A program made the position numbers and the translations under genes. The notes beneath the pieces were generated by a model. That model saw only the letters and a program-made list of their open reading frames with translations, searched no databases and was not told the origin of the DNA. From Solenopsis invicta (taxonomy: Eukaryota; Arthropoda; Insecta; Hymenoptera; Formicidae): a stretch of DNA of 64,000 nucleotides. Where the stretch lies: the NCBI RefSeq assembly GCF_016802725.1, contig NW_024105257.1, positions 2,501 through 66,500 on the forward strand, read 5' to 3'. The first letter of the stretch is position 1, and every line of letters begins with the position of its first letter. Of the stretch, positions 1-10,778 are shown in pieces.

Positions 1-326
1 AAGACCATAACCAAAAGACCATAACCAAAAGACCATAACCAAAAGACCATAACCAAAAGACCATAACCAAAAGACCATAACCAAAAGACCATAACCAAAA
101 GACCATAACCAAAAGACCATAACCAAAAGACCATAACCAAAAGACCATAACCAAAAGACCATAACCAAAAGACCATAACCAAAAGACCATAACCAAAAGA
201 CCATAACCAAAAGACCATAACCAAAAGACCATAACCAAAAGACCATAACCAAAAGACCATAACCAAAAGACCATAACCAAAAGACCATAACCAAAAGACC
301 ATAACCAAAAGACCATAACCAAAAGA
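1..326. repeat. 14-bp satellite array
   Basis: About 23 perfect head-to-tail copies of the 14-bp unit AAGACCATAACCAA. The array runs off the left edge, so its true length is unknown. It is not the insect telomere repeat TTAGG. The near-absence of substitutions suggests recent homogenisation. Confidence 0.97.
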
Positions 327-330
327 TCGC

Positions 331-354
331 CCGGGGGGGGCTTCGCCCCCCCGG
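331..354. other. GC hairpin with CTTCG loop
   Basis: CCGGGGGGG is followed by a GCTTCG loop and then CCCCCCCGG, a 9-bp perfect stem, with a further C-run downstream. It sits exactly at the junction between the satellite and a poly-A-rich repeat block. It may be an element end or a structure-prone breakpoint. No function can be assigned. Confidence 0.6.
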
Positions 355-424
355 ACCCCCCCCAATTATATCTCTTCTTTTTCTTTTCTCTCATTTTCAC
401 ATTGTTTTTCTTGGTTAGGGCGGG

Positions 425-462
<38 letters not shown>

Positions 463-1330
463 GGTCAAAAATATATGGGTCCAAAAGACGTCTCTCGAGC
501 TCCTCTATCGATTGGTATAGTCCAATTTCGATCGATTTTTTACATTTAGTGGGACAAATTTCACCAAAAAAACAATGTGGGTCCAAACGACGGGAAACGT
601 CGAGAAACGTCGAGATATGCGCTCAAATAAAAAAAAAAATTTTTTTTCGTTTAAATCGTCATAAAACGCCATGAAACGTCGAAAAACGCGAAAAAAACAA
701 AAAAAATTTTTACCTTCAAAATCGAAAAAACTTAGAAAATTTTCGAAAAGTGTCAAAAAATCGGTCAAAAATATATAGGTCCAAAAGACGTCTGTCGAGC
801 TCCTCTATCGATTGGTATTGTCCAATATCGATCGATTTTTTACATTTAGTGGGTCAAATTTCACAAAAAAAACAATGTGCGTCCAATCGTCGAGAAACGT
901 CGAGAAACGTCGAGATCCGCGCTCAAAAAAAAATAAAGTTTTTTTTTCGTCTAAATCGTCATAAAATGCCATGAAACGCGAAAAAAACGAAAAAAAATTT
1001 TACCTTCAAAATCGAAAAAACTTGGGAAAATTTCAAAAAGTCGATAAAAAATATATGGGTCCAAAAGACGTCTCTCGAGGTCCTCTATCGATCGGTATAG
1101 TCCAATTTCAATCGATTTTTTGCATTTAGTGGGGCAAATTTCACCAAAAAAACAATGTGGGTCCAAACGACGAGAAACGTCGAGAAACGTCGAGAAATGC
1201 ACTAAAATTGAAAAAAAAATTTTTTTTTGTTTGAATCGTCATAAAACGCCATGAAACGTCGAGAAACGCGAAAAAATCAAAAAAAAATTTTTCATTCAAA
1301 ATCGAAAAAACTTAGAAAAATTTTCGAAAA
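425..1330. repeat. poly-A tract plus three ~300-bp satellite units
   Basis: A 36-bp A-run leads into three diverged tandem copies starting near 461, 761 and 1041 (spacing 300 and 280 bp). Each copy carries the recognisable stretches GGTCCAAAAGACGTCT, a CTCTATCGAT segment, and GAAACGTCGAGAAACGT near its end. Short ORFs here come only from the A-rich composition and are not genes. Confidence 0.9.
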
Positions 1331-1439
1331 AAAAAAATTTTTTTTTTCACAAAATGGAAGCGAGACGTATTTTTCCCCTTGAGGAGCACTGTCGAGAAAC
1401 GATATGAAAATATTAAAAAACTAAAAAAAAAAAAAAATC

Positions 1440-1800
1440 AAAACACGTTTAGAGTTTTCCTGGCTAAACGGTGGGAGATATCGAAAAAGTGCACATGACC
1501 TTTCTTGTAGGGCTCGTCGAGTACTATAACAAAAAATTATGAAACCATTGAAAAGTCATAAAAAAATTTTTTTCGGCCCTCTAGCGGCCAAACGGTGCGA
1601 GATACGGCAAAAGTTCATATGACCTTTTCGTCAGGGCTCCTCGAGATCTATAAGAATCCACCCTTGGAACGGTCGAATTCCTCAAAAAAAAAATCAAAAA
1701 AATCTATTTTGAGTTTTCCTGGCTAAACTAATGAGCTGACCGAAAAGTGCAAGAGGACTTTTCGACTCCCCTTGGGGTCTACTATAAGGAAAAATTATCA
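1440..1800. repeat. three diverged ~140-bp repeat units
   Basis: Three related segments, near 1455, 1585 and 1720, share GCTAAACGGTGNGAGAT, then a GACCTTTTCG-like stretch, then TCGAGNNCTATAA. They are more diverged from each other than the preceding satellite units. No coding signal. Confidence 0.6.
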
Positions 1801-2271
1801 ACTCGATTTCCGTTTGGCCAAAAAATGTCTTACCTGAAATTGTAGCCGATATTTGCAAACTTGACAAACGTTTAGTTACCAGGTTTGCAAATATTCTCTT
1901 AGTACTCTGCAAGCAGCCAAGAAATTGATGCTGACAAGTTTCATCAGTACGCAACAGAAACAACGGAAGTGTATATTGAGCTGTAGAGATGGTATTTTAT
2001 GCCTCCATCTGTGCACAAAGTTCTGATACATGGCAGCGACATAATTAGATCGTCATTTTTGTCCATTGATCGCTATTCCGAGAAAGCCAGCAACAACATT
2101 TTTAGACATGCTCGTGTACATAAAAGCAGATGGTCATCTCGCCAAAATAATGAAGATATTTTACACTACCTTTTACTCTTCTCCAATCATCTTATAAGCA
2201 ATTTAAGATTTAAAAAAAAACAAAAAGCCAAATTAACAGATAAAGCAAAAAAATTATTGAAAAATAAATAA
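1797..2271 (+). pseudogene. fragment of an arthropod TE-type uncharacterised ORF, broken
   Basis: Frame from 1797 reads a plausible segment (SVWPKNVLPEIVADICKL). The frame then shifts near 1895, carries in-frame TAG codons near 1897 and 1984, and continues as MPPSVHKVLIHGSDII to a lysine-rich tail ending at 2271. The PxSVHKxLIHG stretch is one I associate with a short uncharacterised protein family scattered in arthropod genomes. That recognition is from memory and not a search. Two stops and a frameshift make it a pseudogene. Only the C-terminal part seems to be present. No promoter or splice signals are evident. Confidence 0.55.
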
Positions 2272-2361
2272 AAAAAACGTAAAAACTTAAAAAATTACAA
2301 ACTTAAAAACAAAAAAAATATATACATTTTAAAATAAATAAAATAAAATAAAAAATTTAAA

Positions 2362-2620
2362 AAAATTGTTGCACGTTGACTATCACATTAGATCCGTCAT
2401 TTTAAATTTTGAATTTTTAATCGCAGATTCGTATTTAACGACCCCAAAAACCTATAGATACTAAAAAACGATTAAAATGATCAAAAAAACAAAACAAAAA
2501 TTGTTGCAGGCTGTCCGCCATATTGAATCTGCCATGTTGGCTCCGCCATTTTGAATTTTAAATTTTTAATCACATATTTAGCGACCTCAAAGACCCATAA
2601 ATACCCAAAATGAAGAAATT
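2362..2620. repeat. two diverged ~130-bp tandem repeat units
   Basis: Units at about 2365-2480 and 2503-2615 share AAATTGTTGCA, a CCGCCATTTTGAATTTTAAA-like core, and a GCGACCYCAAARACC-like stretch followed by CATAAATAC. A third partial start (AAATTGTAGCAGGT) lies near 2698. AT-rich and non-coding. Confidence 0.7.
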
Positions 2621-2909
2621 ACATGCATTTCCAGACATTTTTACCAAAAAGTATTATTATTTACAGTGAATTGTTAATAAACAAACAAAAATATCAAAAT
2701 TGTAGCAGGTCTCTGCTATAAAACGATTATTTATGCGCGTTTTAAAAAAAATTTATTAAAATCGGTTAAGAATTCAGTCGTCGAGCAATTTTTGGCCACA
2801 AAATGCGACTTTTTTCTCACTGTGCGTACCAAATCTTGCGCGTACTACATAAAAACGCGTACGCAGTGGCGACTGTAGCGGAAAATATAAAGGCGCGTAT
2901 AACACGAGG

Positions 2910-3055
2910 ATGGGATCCGATAGCACACGGTGCGGTAGCCCACCAACCAATCATCTTGACTTATCTAACCCAACCAACGGAAAAACTCTAGGCATCGGCC
3001 ATTGTGAGTGATGGTGGGCTATCGGTCCTGTGCGCTATCAGGATCCGCCCATAAC
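2910..3055. mobile_element. possible ~140-bp inverted-repeat (MITE-like) insertion
   Basis: GGATCCGATAGCAC near 2912 and GTGCGCTATCAGGATCC near 3030 are imperfect inverted copies. The match extends inward through GGTGCGGTAGCCCACC and its complement, giving arms of about 35 bp. ATAACACGAGRATG occurs on both sides (about 2898 and 3051), which could be a long target duplication or part of the repeat. Family unknown. Confidence 0.5.
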
Positions 3056-3059
3056 ACGA

Positions 3060-5654
3060 GAATGCTTAAACCGCATCGTGAATCGTGTCTTAAACAAAGC
3101 CGAGATGACAATTCGGAAGATAGCGAACATTTTCCCGAAGTACAAGAAAGATATGAGCGTGAGATAGAGACTAGTGTCGAGCGTAACGATGAAAGTCAAG
3201 ACGCGAGCAAAAACAATAGAAATGAGGAAAGATTAAGAGAAATTTGCGATACTGAGACAGAATCGGAAAATGCGAACAATTTTGATATGCGTAATGTTTA
3301 CAAAGGCGCGGCTAAATCTAATAGAAATCGCGATGTAACAAATATAAAAGCGAAAGCTAAAAGTACGACCAAAACTTCAACAACTAATTCAGAATCATCA
3401 ACAGACGTATATTTGGACCGCAAGCTAATGAAACAAATTTATATTCTTATGACAGTTGCGCGGAAAGAAAAAATTTAACACCAATTGAACAATTAAAATA
3501 TTTAAATCAGGATAAAAAAAATTATAGTAAATCGGATACGGAAAGTAATCAAACAATTATTCACAGTGATATAACAAATTATAAGTTTGATAACTTTAAA
3601 GAAAAACAGTATAATAGCAATTACTATAGCAAAAATAAAAGTTATGAGGAGAATTTCGGTTATATATTTGATAATTATAAAAACAGACAATTAATACGAA
3701 TTATTACGGAAACAATCTAGACCAATATAACGACGATAGAGATAAAATAGATACATTTAGAATACTAGAAACAACTGACGTTTACTACAATATTGATAAT
3801 AAATCAGACAATGAACAAACTGACAAACAAGACTCAACGCAAATCTTTATACACGTAGACAATAACTTTAAACCAGACAATAGGTATATAGCCTATGACG
3901 GTAAATATAACTTTTCAGTTAAAAACGCCCAAAAATACGTGGACCGACACAATTATAAATTGTACAAAAGAAAAAAGCGTGATAATCAACCGATCGAAAA
4001 ATTGATAGATATTGATGATACAATTTATGGTAATGACAACAATAATAATTATGCTTTAATACAATTTCCGAATAAATCCGAAATGACAATAACGCATACT
4101 CATACATTAAATCATTTAGTAACAATAATAAGAAAAATAACAATTTGCAATCAACTGATTCAGATTTAATATCCTTCACAAGCTAGATAACAAATGTTAC
4201 GATAATAAGTATGATGATGACAATTATGACTATACATATAATGATAATTATATTCACACAAAGGAATATGGCAGCGACAGTAACCCAAATATAAATAAAA
4301 ACATTGATAGTTACAAGTATGACTCGTTAAATATTTCCGAAACAAGTTATATACCTTGTAAATGTAACAAAAGAAAAAATAATCAGACATATGAGTATGA
4401 CACTAGATCATGATACTAGCGATATCGAGATTGATGATTATCGTAGAAACGATTCCAACTCTATGTCTTATGATAATAGTGCGCAAGAATTACTCTTTCA
4501 TAACAGCGAATCAAGCTCTACGTTAAGACACAATAACGTCGAGAACAACAGCAACCGCGACGAAAGATCTGACAGCAGCGATAATTTAAAAATATCGACA
4601 AACAATCATGACGATAACAAAATAAACAAAACGTCATTTAGTAACACAGACGATTACGTCGACAATCGCTACGACGCACGGTTTGACTCGACCCATGACA
4701 CTCATGATGGTACAATCGTTGGATACAATTGGTTGGATCCATAGGTAAGAATCAATTACGTTCGCCGTTTGATGAGCAAGTCTACATTCTAAAAACCATC
4801 GAAGAAAATGTGTTGCAACCTTTTAGCTCACGACTGTACATATAGCACAAGTAATGACCAATCAGACGTGACTTCATTCGAGGACAAATATAATGACGGT
4901 TACGATACGTTAAATTCATACAAAGTTAGTAATAATGAAAAATATAATAACGATTACCAAATAGTGACTATGATACGAGTACATATCAAACTGAATCTAA
5001 AACTGACAACAGACGTTACAACTGACGATTACAAAGATAATAATTATAGAAAACAGAAAAGATAGATATTACGATAGTGATCAAGAAGAGCAGAATTTGG
5101 AATACGATAAACAATGTAAAAAAATAGTACCTTACAAAAACAAAAATAGAGTTTTGGCATGTAAGAAAATTGAAAAATTTTACAACCAACAAAGTCAATC
5201 AGCACCATGGTTTAGATTAAAAAAGACAGATAAAAAGATCGAAGATGTGTGTCAGTACGACAGTGTCAGAGCGTGGCATAAAACAACTAAACGCGACTTA
5301 CCCAGTGGTGGAACGCATTATTCATTTGAACGCGCAGTATCTATAAATTCAATAACGATCAAACAAATTCATGAAAATAAAGCTGAATAATCTGACCAAT
5401 CATCCAACTTGATTCAAACACCCAATAAAATCAAACTAAAATCAATACTTAAGAATGCGAAAAGATATAATACGGAAAATAATATTATTAAACATAATAT
5501 TCCAATAAAAACAAACTTTAAGATAACAAAAAATTGTGCACAAAACAAAACGGATACAACATTAACTAAACTTTACAATGACGTCATCAAATATAAAGCA
5601 ATTAACAAAAAATTAATAAAACAATTTAAACAAATAAATAAAACGTTCAAATAA
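3060..5654 (+). pseudogene. long decayed Asn/Asp/Tyr/Lys-rich coding region, unrecognised
   Basis: A chain of open stretches in changing frames (about 3060-3478, 3430-3719, 3720-4169, 4391-4744, 4808-5065, 5097-5390, 5409-5654) shares one odd composition: Asn, Asp, Ser, Tyr and Lys rich, with many DDN/NNS runs. Each stretch ends in a stop exactly where a neighbouring frame takes over with the same composition, as expected from indels in one original ORF of about 850 codons. No conserved domain is recognisable. The less repetitive part near 5200-5330 (SAPWFRLKK, DLPSGGTHYSFERAV) is the best query. It could be a low-complexity TE protein or a rapidly evolving host gene. I assign no function. 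Confidence 0.4.
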
Positions 5655-5897
5655 AAAAGAGAATATAAGGTACTTGAACCAAATAAGGTCCAGTACTAAA
5701 TAAGATCCACTTTTCAATTTACCATTTAAAAACCCGTTTTATGTTTAAAATATATGCTTAAAAGATATGTCATAGGAAGTAGATAAAGACTGAATAGGAA
5801 ATTAATACCGGAGGCAACACGTTTATTCAGTACAACGAAAGCTTGTAACAAAGTGAGTAAATCAGTAGTTTTTATAAAAATGTGTTGTAAACTTGTA
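5655..5897. other. no feature seen
   Basis: AT-rich spacer between the decayed ORF and the putative LTR. No ORF, repeat or signal I can support. Confidence 0.5.
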
Positions 5898-6190
5898 ATG
5901 GTACGCGATTTCCCCGGTGTGAGCGGTGCGGTGCGGGAATTTCGGGATCGGACCGGATACGGCTCGTCGGTTGGTCAAGTGTTCGAATTAATTATACCCA
6001 GTTGATTAAGGTGACAATAAACATGGTTTATTTTAGAAACATATATGTAGTCGTCAACACAGTGTAATGAAAAAGTAGTAGTTCGCGTTTAAGAACGCCG
6101 CAATAAAGGGCGCGTAATATTATATACAAAAGAATAGCAAAGGAAGAACTAAAGAGTAGCAAAAGAGTCACAGCTCGCAGGTGTGGCGGC

Positions 6191-6372
6191 GGATACGCGA
6201 GAATAACTAAGAGTTACGCGAGAATACCCAAGAGTTACGCAAGAGTAACTAAGAGTTATGCGAGAATAACTAAGAGTTATGCGAGAATAACTAAAAGTTA
6301 CGCGAGAATAACTAAGAGTTACGCGAGAATAACTAAGAGTTACGCGAGAAAAACTAAGAGTTACGCGGAAAG
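6191..6372. repeat. 21-bp minisatellite, 10 copies
   Basis: Ten near-perfect copies of GAGTTACGCGAGAATAACTAA, differing by one or two substitutions each. It lies inside the GC-rich LTR-like block. Confidence 0.95.
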
Positions 6373-6707
6373 TACTAACATTTAATCATGATAACGGCTT
6401 AAGGCTAATTCAAACACATAATAATTCGCGGTTACATGAGCGTACTATTAATCGGAGATAAGTTATGCGGACGATTGGTCCGTTCGGTCGGGGAAACCGC
6501 GGAACGTGGCGTAATTGGCTCGCGTTATCGCGTGGGTGCGTGCGTCGTGAACGCGGTTTGTCGCCGGTATGTTCGTCTCCGCGGTTCACCCGAGCGCGCC
6601 CCAGGCAAATGGGCGCTCGATCGACAGGGCGCCCTGCCGATTAACAGGTTATTAATTACGACCCAGTGTCCCGTGGCGGCCAAAGGTACTCGAGGACGAT
6701 GGTGATT

Positions 6708-6932
6708 GGTCGAGAATGCTCGGCCGGTGATAGTGACGAGAATGCTCGTCAAAAATCTCGGACATGATTGGTCGAAGATGCTCGACCGGTGATAGTGACG
6801 AGAATGCTCGTCGAGGATATCGGAGTCGACTGGTCGAGAATACTCGGCCGAGGATAGCAACGGGAATGCCCGTCGAGGAACAGGAGATTGACGAGTATGC
6901 TTGTCTTCGGGAACGATCGAGGATGCTCGGTC
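6708..6932. repeat. array of eight short hairpins with RATG-type loops
   Basis: Eight dyads lie at about 6708, 6735, 6769, 6797, 6832, 6859, 6890 and 6915. They come in two forms: GGTCGAG-AATG-CTCGGCC and GACGAG-AATG-CTCGTC. Several copies change both sides of the stem together: ACGAG/CTCGT becomes ACGGG/CCCGT at 6860, and GG..CC becomes GA..TC at 6915. Other changes give G-T wobble pairs. The array lies just downstream of the minus-strand TATA box, so it would fall in the leader RNA if that promoter is real. Confidence 0.8.
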
Positions 6933-6985
6933 GCCTTTAGGCCAGGTCGGAGAATCGGACGGATCTGATCTGTGCGTTCTCACTG

Positions 6986-6999
6986 CCGGCTTATATATC
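6986..6999 (-). promoter_or_regulatory. TATA box of the putative minus-strand LTR
   Basis: Minus strand reads CGGATATATAAGCCGG. Upstream (higher coordinates) are CCAAT-like motifs (GGCCAATCGAG, GATTGGCTCACTC), an arrangement common in LTR U3 regions. Confidence 0.5.
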
Positions 7000-7044
7000 C
7001 GAACGCGCGGTTGAGTGAGCCAATCCGCGCGCTCGATTGGCCAA

Positions 7045-7160
7045 GCCGGAGTGGGAACCAGGGCCTATAATCTCTTATGTAAATTTTGTAGACAGCGTTT
7101 GTGGCGTCCTCGCTGTACCACTCTAGGCCAAATGGAACTATTAAGCAATATCTGTCGGTA
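7045..7160. repeat. repeat matching 14884-15013 in inverted orientation
   Basis: GTGGCGTCCTCGCTGTACCA followed by AAATGGAACTA and AAGCAATATCTGTCGGTA matches the reverse complement of 14884-15013. The match extends outward through CCAGGGC and AATCTC. The two copies flank about 7.7 kb containing the DD41D transposons. They are probably two copies of one retroelement segment. Confidence 0.8.
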
Positions 7161-7471
7161 AAATGGTTGATAAATCTCGCATGGTACATACTGGTTCATC
7201 GTTTCCAGAACATTCCGGAATACTTCGTTCACTTTGTTTTCGTTACATGTGCAACGCAGAACGTGCGCATCTATATTTCAATATATTTCAAAAGCATTCA
7301 GCAGTGTTCAACAGTGTTCAACAGTGTTCAGATTTTGTCCGGAAAAAAGAGAAAGAAGTAGTTTAGAGGCCTACCCGTACAACCTGATAAGGTAAGTGAA
7401 TTTTATTATATAACCTAAAATAATCTCAAAGAAAACAACTAAACCAATAACTAAAAACATTTTTTATTGCA

Positions 7472-7940
7472 GCGTTAATTCCGCGACTGGTATTCAATCA
7501 GAGGCTATTAATTTCTGTCAGCTTGAAGAATGTATTAATAAATGGACCTTGGAGTTGAAAAAGCAAGATAAAGTACTTGTAAATCAAGCGACACAAGTTG
7601 ATGCTTGGGACAAATGGTTGATAACAGTTGATAACAAATGGGGAGAAAATACTAATGCTGAATCAAGAAGTTGAAAGAGTGAAAATCAAGTAGCAGCAAT
7701 TGGATTACGTTGTAAGTTATATTTGTACATTTTCAATTATATAAACATGTTTACACAATATTTAAATAAATAACATCAATTACTAAATTTTTATTTTATA
7801 ATGTTAATTATTTACTAAATCAATTATTAAACTTTCATTAAATTCAAGTAATTGTATCATTCACAGATTGGACAACAGAAAGAGTTGCAAGAATGTTTAA
7901 TTAGAAAAGGAGCTAGCATCATTAAGAAACAGTAGCATCA
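7472..7940 (+). pseudogene. Nup62: Nup62-like nuclear pore protein pseudogene fragment (two exons)
   Basis: An AG acceptor at 7471 opens an exon whose product resembles the start of the Nup62 coiled-coil: FCQLEECINKWTLELKKQ, then a VNQATQVDAWD segment. In this family those residues form the heterotypic coiled-coil of the central channel Nup62-Nup58-Nup54 complex. The frame shifts near 7660 and TAG interrupts VERVKIK-QQLDY near 7691. The exon ends at a GTAAGT donor (7712). After a 155-bp intron, 7867 resumes with IGQQKELQECLI, again Nup62-like, then decays. Introns are kept, so it is a segmental copy and not a processed one. The FG-repeat N-terminus and the rest of the coiled-coil are missing. 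Confidence 0.75.
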
Positions 7941-8287
7941 AGAAGAAACAATAGCATTTATAATAGACATTAAATTTTACAATATTTCGGGAGAAAACAT
8001 CACGAAAATTATTGTCATCCTTCACTTGATTTTCCTCATAATCTCAGAGTGGGAATACAACGCCCTGATTCCAAGCAACCGGATATGCGATTAAGGATGT
8101 ACTGGCGGTAATTGCTGCTGTTTATTTTTCTACACTCTTATACATCTACTTGTACATATTCACTAAATACCTACAAATTTTTGTATGGTTAAATTAAGAT
8201 TATTAGTTTTTACATTTCGTAAACCTGTTTTTTAAATTAGCTGATATTATTTTTTAGAAACTACTTAAACTATCGATTTCAATTTTC
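7941..8287. other. no feature seen
   Basis: AT-rich spacer between the Nup62 fragment and the first DD41D transposon. Nothing supportable. Confidence 0.5.
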
Positions 8288-8316
8288 GCATATATATATA
8301 TATATATATATATATA
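8288..8316. repeat. (TA)n microsatellite
   Basis: About 14 TA dinucleotides directly abutting the left terminus of the first DD41D element, whose expected target is TA. Confidence 0.95.
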
Positions 8317-8723
8317 CCGGGTGTCCCAGACCACACGTCCCACCCGATTTTTTCGTAAACGCGACATTTTAAAGAAAAATGTTTCAGACAAAAGTTGTAG
8401 GGTTTTAAAAGATCTATTTACTGATTTTATCAGTTTGACCTTGGATGGCGTCGCCAAGGTCAGATCAAAATAACATTAACTTTTTTAAATAGGACACCTC
8501 ATTTTTGGTTCCAGAATCTAATAGCTGGTGTCAAGACCTTTCCAAAACACTATAAGAAAGTTTATTTTTGTTGAGTACTTTCCGAGTTGTGAGGCTTGAA
8601 AGTTACGGTGTACTGTTACCTTCAAGCGTCATAACTCGGAAAGTCCTTAACCAAAATAAACTTATTTATAGTGTTTTGGAAAGCTCTCGAAATCGACTAT
8701 AAGAAAATGCAATGAAAAATATA
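8317..8723 (+). repeat. left 407-bp TIR of DD41D copy 1
   Basis: Matches 10805-11211 inverted over its whole length. It contains an 8-bp perfect dyad GACCTTGG/CCAAGGTC with a 9-nt loop. It also contains a larger internal palindrome (about 8548-8690) in which the CTTTCCAAAACACTATAA segment recurs inverted, so each arm is itself partly a hairpin. Confidence 0.93.
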
Positions 8724-9212
8724 AGCAGAGGACACCGACTTCGCCCATGGTATCACGTCGAATAATGCTTTCTCTCTCGACCCAGCGTCGAGCGAGGAGG
8801 ATGCACTATCGTAAAGCCCCCCACCACTTTCCGCCCGCACCCCGATCGTCGCCGCGCAGCCTAGACACACGTACGAGCGCGGCTCCGCGTGTGTGCGGCA
8901 GCCGAGCGCTAGCGTCGAGAGACACCATTTCTGCCGGTGCGTGTACCTATAGTTCTACGCGTAGAGTTTTGAAGATACCTAATTACCGAGATCTCTAACA
9001 TTCGGTACAGCTCTATGATGCCGTTTATTCTTGATTTATTAATATTAATCTTCATTTAATGTTGCTTATTGTAGCAATAAAGTAATTTTCACGAAAAAGC
9101 ACCCTTACATACCACTCCTAAAAGTCATTGCTTAGAATTCATAATATTACGCAACTCGTCACCAATTCACGTTTTCTAATAAGCAACCCGGTCGTAAGCG
9201 TAATTTGTAGTT

Positions 9213-10267
9213 ATGCCTTACCCGAACGAAGAAGCTGCGTTAATGATGTCAGTTTTGGGTAGAGCTGGAAGTTTTCGAGCAGCTGAAATAATGTGGCGAA
9301 ATGAATATCCCGATCATACACCACATTCGCGCAAAGTTTTCAGTCGCTTACAACGTCGAATAATTGTAAAAGGTATTGTTCAGCCGGATCATAATAAGGG
9401 AAGGCAAATTCATCGATCAGTTCGTTCAGTAAGAGCACCTGATGTAATTGCATCTGCCTTTGTAACCCCGAATGATTCTTTAAAGCGACGAGCAAGAGAT
9501 AGTGGAATAAGTCGAAGCACGATCAGTCGAATTTTTCGTGAAAATTCATTCCATCCATATCGAATGTCACTTCACCAGGCCATGACATTGAACGATCATA
9601 GACAAAGACTGATATTCTGTAATTGGATTACTCAACAATTACCTAATTTCCATAGAAGTATTTTATTTTCTGATGAGTGCACCTTTAAAAGTGACGGCGA
9701 AATAAACACACATAATTTTCGTTATTGGGCACAAGAGAATCCACATTGGTATCGAGAAATGGATCATCAACGTACCTGGAAAGTCAATGTTTGGTGCGGA
9801 ATTGTTGATACGCATATCGTGGGACCATTTTTCTTTCAAGAGAATTTAAACCGTTTTTATACGCCGATTTACTCGAAAACGAACTTCCACGTTTACTTGA
9901 AGATATTCCACTCCAATTACGTTTAAATATGTGGTTTCAACAGGATGGATGTCCCGCCCACACGTCTGTCATTGCTCGTCATCAACTGAACCGCATATTT
10001 CGCGGCCGATGGATAGGTAAACATGGTCCACATAATTGGCCACAACGATCACCGGACCTTACAATTTTAGATTATTATTTGTGGGGACGAATAAAAGACT
10101 TTGTATACCGCGAACGACCTACGACTGCAGAAGATATGAAAAACAGAATTCGACAAGTCATTCAGTCTCTAGATACTGACGAAATTCGTCGGGCGACGGA
10201 TGATTTCCAAAGTAGGGTAACAGCCTGTATAAATGCACGTGGTGGACATTTTGAACATCGAGACTGA
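9213..10267 (+). pseudogene. DD41D (IS630-Tc1-mariner) transposase, single frameshift
   Basis: Start MPYPNEEAALMM opens an N-terminal helix-turn-helix region (to about residue 125). The catalytic domain has ILFSDECTFKSDG (first Asp), WFQQDGCPAHTS (second Asp) and RSPDLTILDYYLWG (third Asp). Counting between the second and third Asp gives 41 residues, the DD41D signature. The frame breaks near 9855: the codons before it read in the first frame, and those from YADLLENELP onward in the next. A one-base loss restores alignment with the intact relative at 12250-13311. Full length is about 352 codons, equal to that relative. Expected role is cut-and-paste at TA sites; this copy cannot encode it in one frame. 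Confidence 0.9.
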
Positions 10268-10282
10268 ACAACATGCGTATGC

Positions 10283-10545
10283 ACAAAGGTGACGGCAAGG
10301 GGAACCACCTTATGAAAGCACCCCGACAAAGGTGACGGCAAGGGGAACCACCTTATGAAAGCACCCCGACAAAGGTGACGGCGAGGGGAACCACCTTAAA
10401 ACAGCACACCGACAAAGGTGACGGCAAGGAGAACCACCTTATGAAAGCACCCCGACAAAGGTGACGGCAAGGGGAACCACCTTATGAAAGCACCCCGACA
10501 AAGGTGACGGCGAGGGGAACCACCTTAAAAAAGCACCCCCATAAG
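10283..10545 (+). repeat. 43-bp hairpin minisatellite, 6 copies, after transposase stop
   Basis: Six copies begin 16 bp after the transposase stop. Each unit folds as AAGGTG - loop ACGGCAAGGGGAAC - CACCTT. Copies vary mainly in the loop (GGCAAGGGG or GGCGAGGGG) and spacer. The loop core is shared with the 41-bp array in the neighbouring DD41D element although the stem differs. Confidence 0.95.
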
Positions 10546-10778
10546 GTGTAAGTACAATCTTGTTACCTACACGTGGTACACCTTAGGTAACGCTAATACC
10601 TACAGGCGGCACCGATTATTTCGTTTTTACATTTTAAAAATGTTACTTTGACTTATACCTTTATGCCCAAGATCGATCTCAAGGTCGAATTCAAGATCAT
10701 CATCAGGTTGATCCCTCGAAATCATGCAAATTTTGTCTGTGCCATTTTTTTGTACAAGCACATCCCTACGTTTTAAAA

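Larger units (their letters stand above)
5898..7010 (-). mobile_element. putative minus-strand LTR or promoter-leader region of a retroelement
   Basis: Read on the minus strand, the block has a TATA box (GATATATAAGCCGG near 6990), then the hairpin array, then a 21-bp tandem repeat, then an AATAAAC poly-A-like signal near 6030, and ends ...GTACCATTACA at 5898, a typical LTR terminus. GC content jumps relative to flanking AT-rich DNA. The upstream boundary and target duplication were not found, so the LTR call is provisional. ORFs inside it on either strand look like composition artefacts. Confidence 0.45.

Noticed and set aside
1..326. Telomere
   Set aside because: The unit is AAGACCATAACCAA and not TTAGG or a variant; no telomeric retroelement sequence adjoins it.
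402..1202. Short Lys/Phe-rich ORFs at the left edge
   Set aside because: Arise from poly-A and satellite units; the same peptide recurs with the tandem repeat.
6436..6983. ORFs on both strands near 6.4-7.0 kb
   Set aside because: They cross the hairpin array and GC-rich LTR-like DNA; no protein-like composition.
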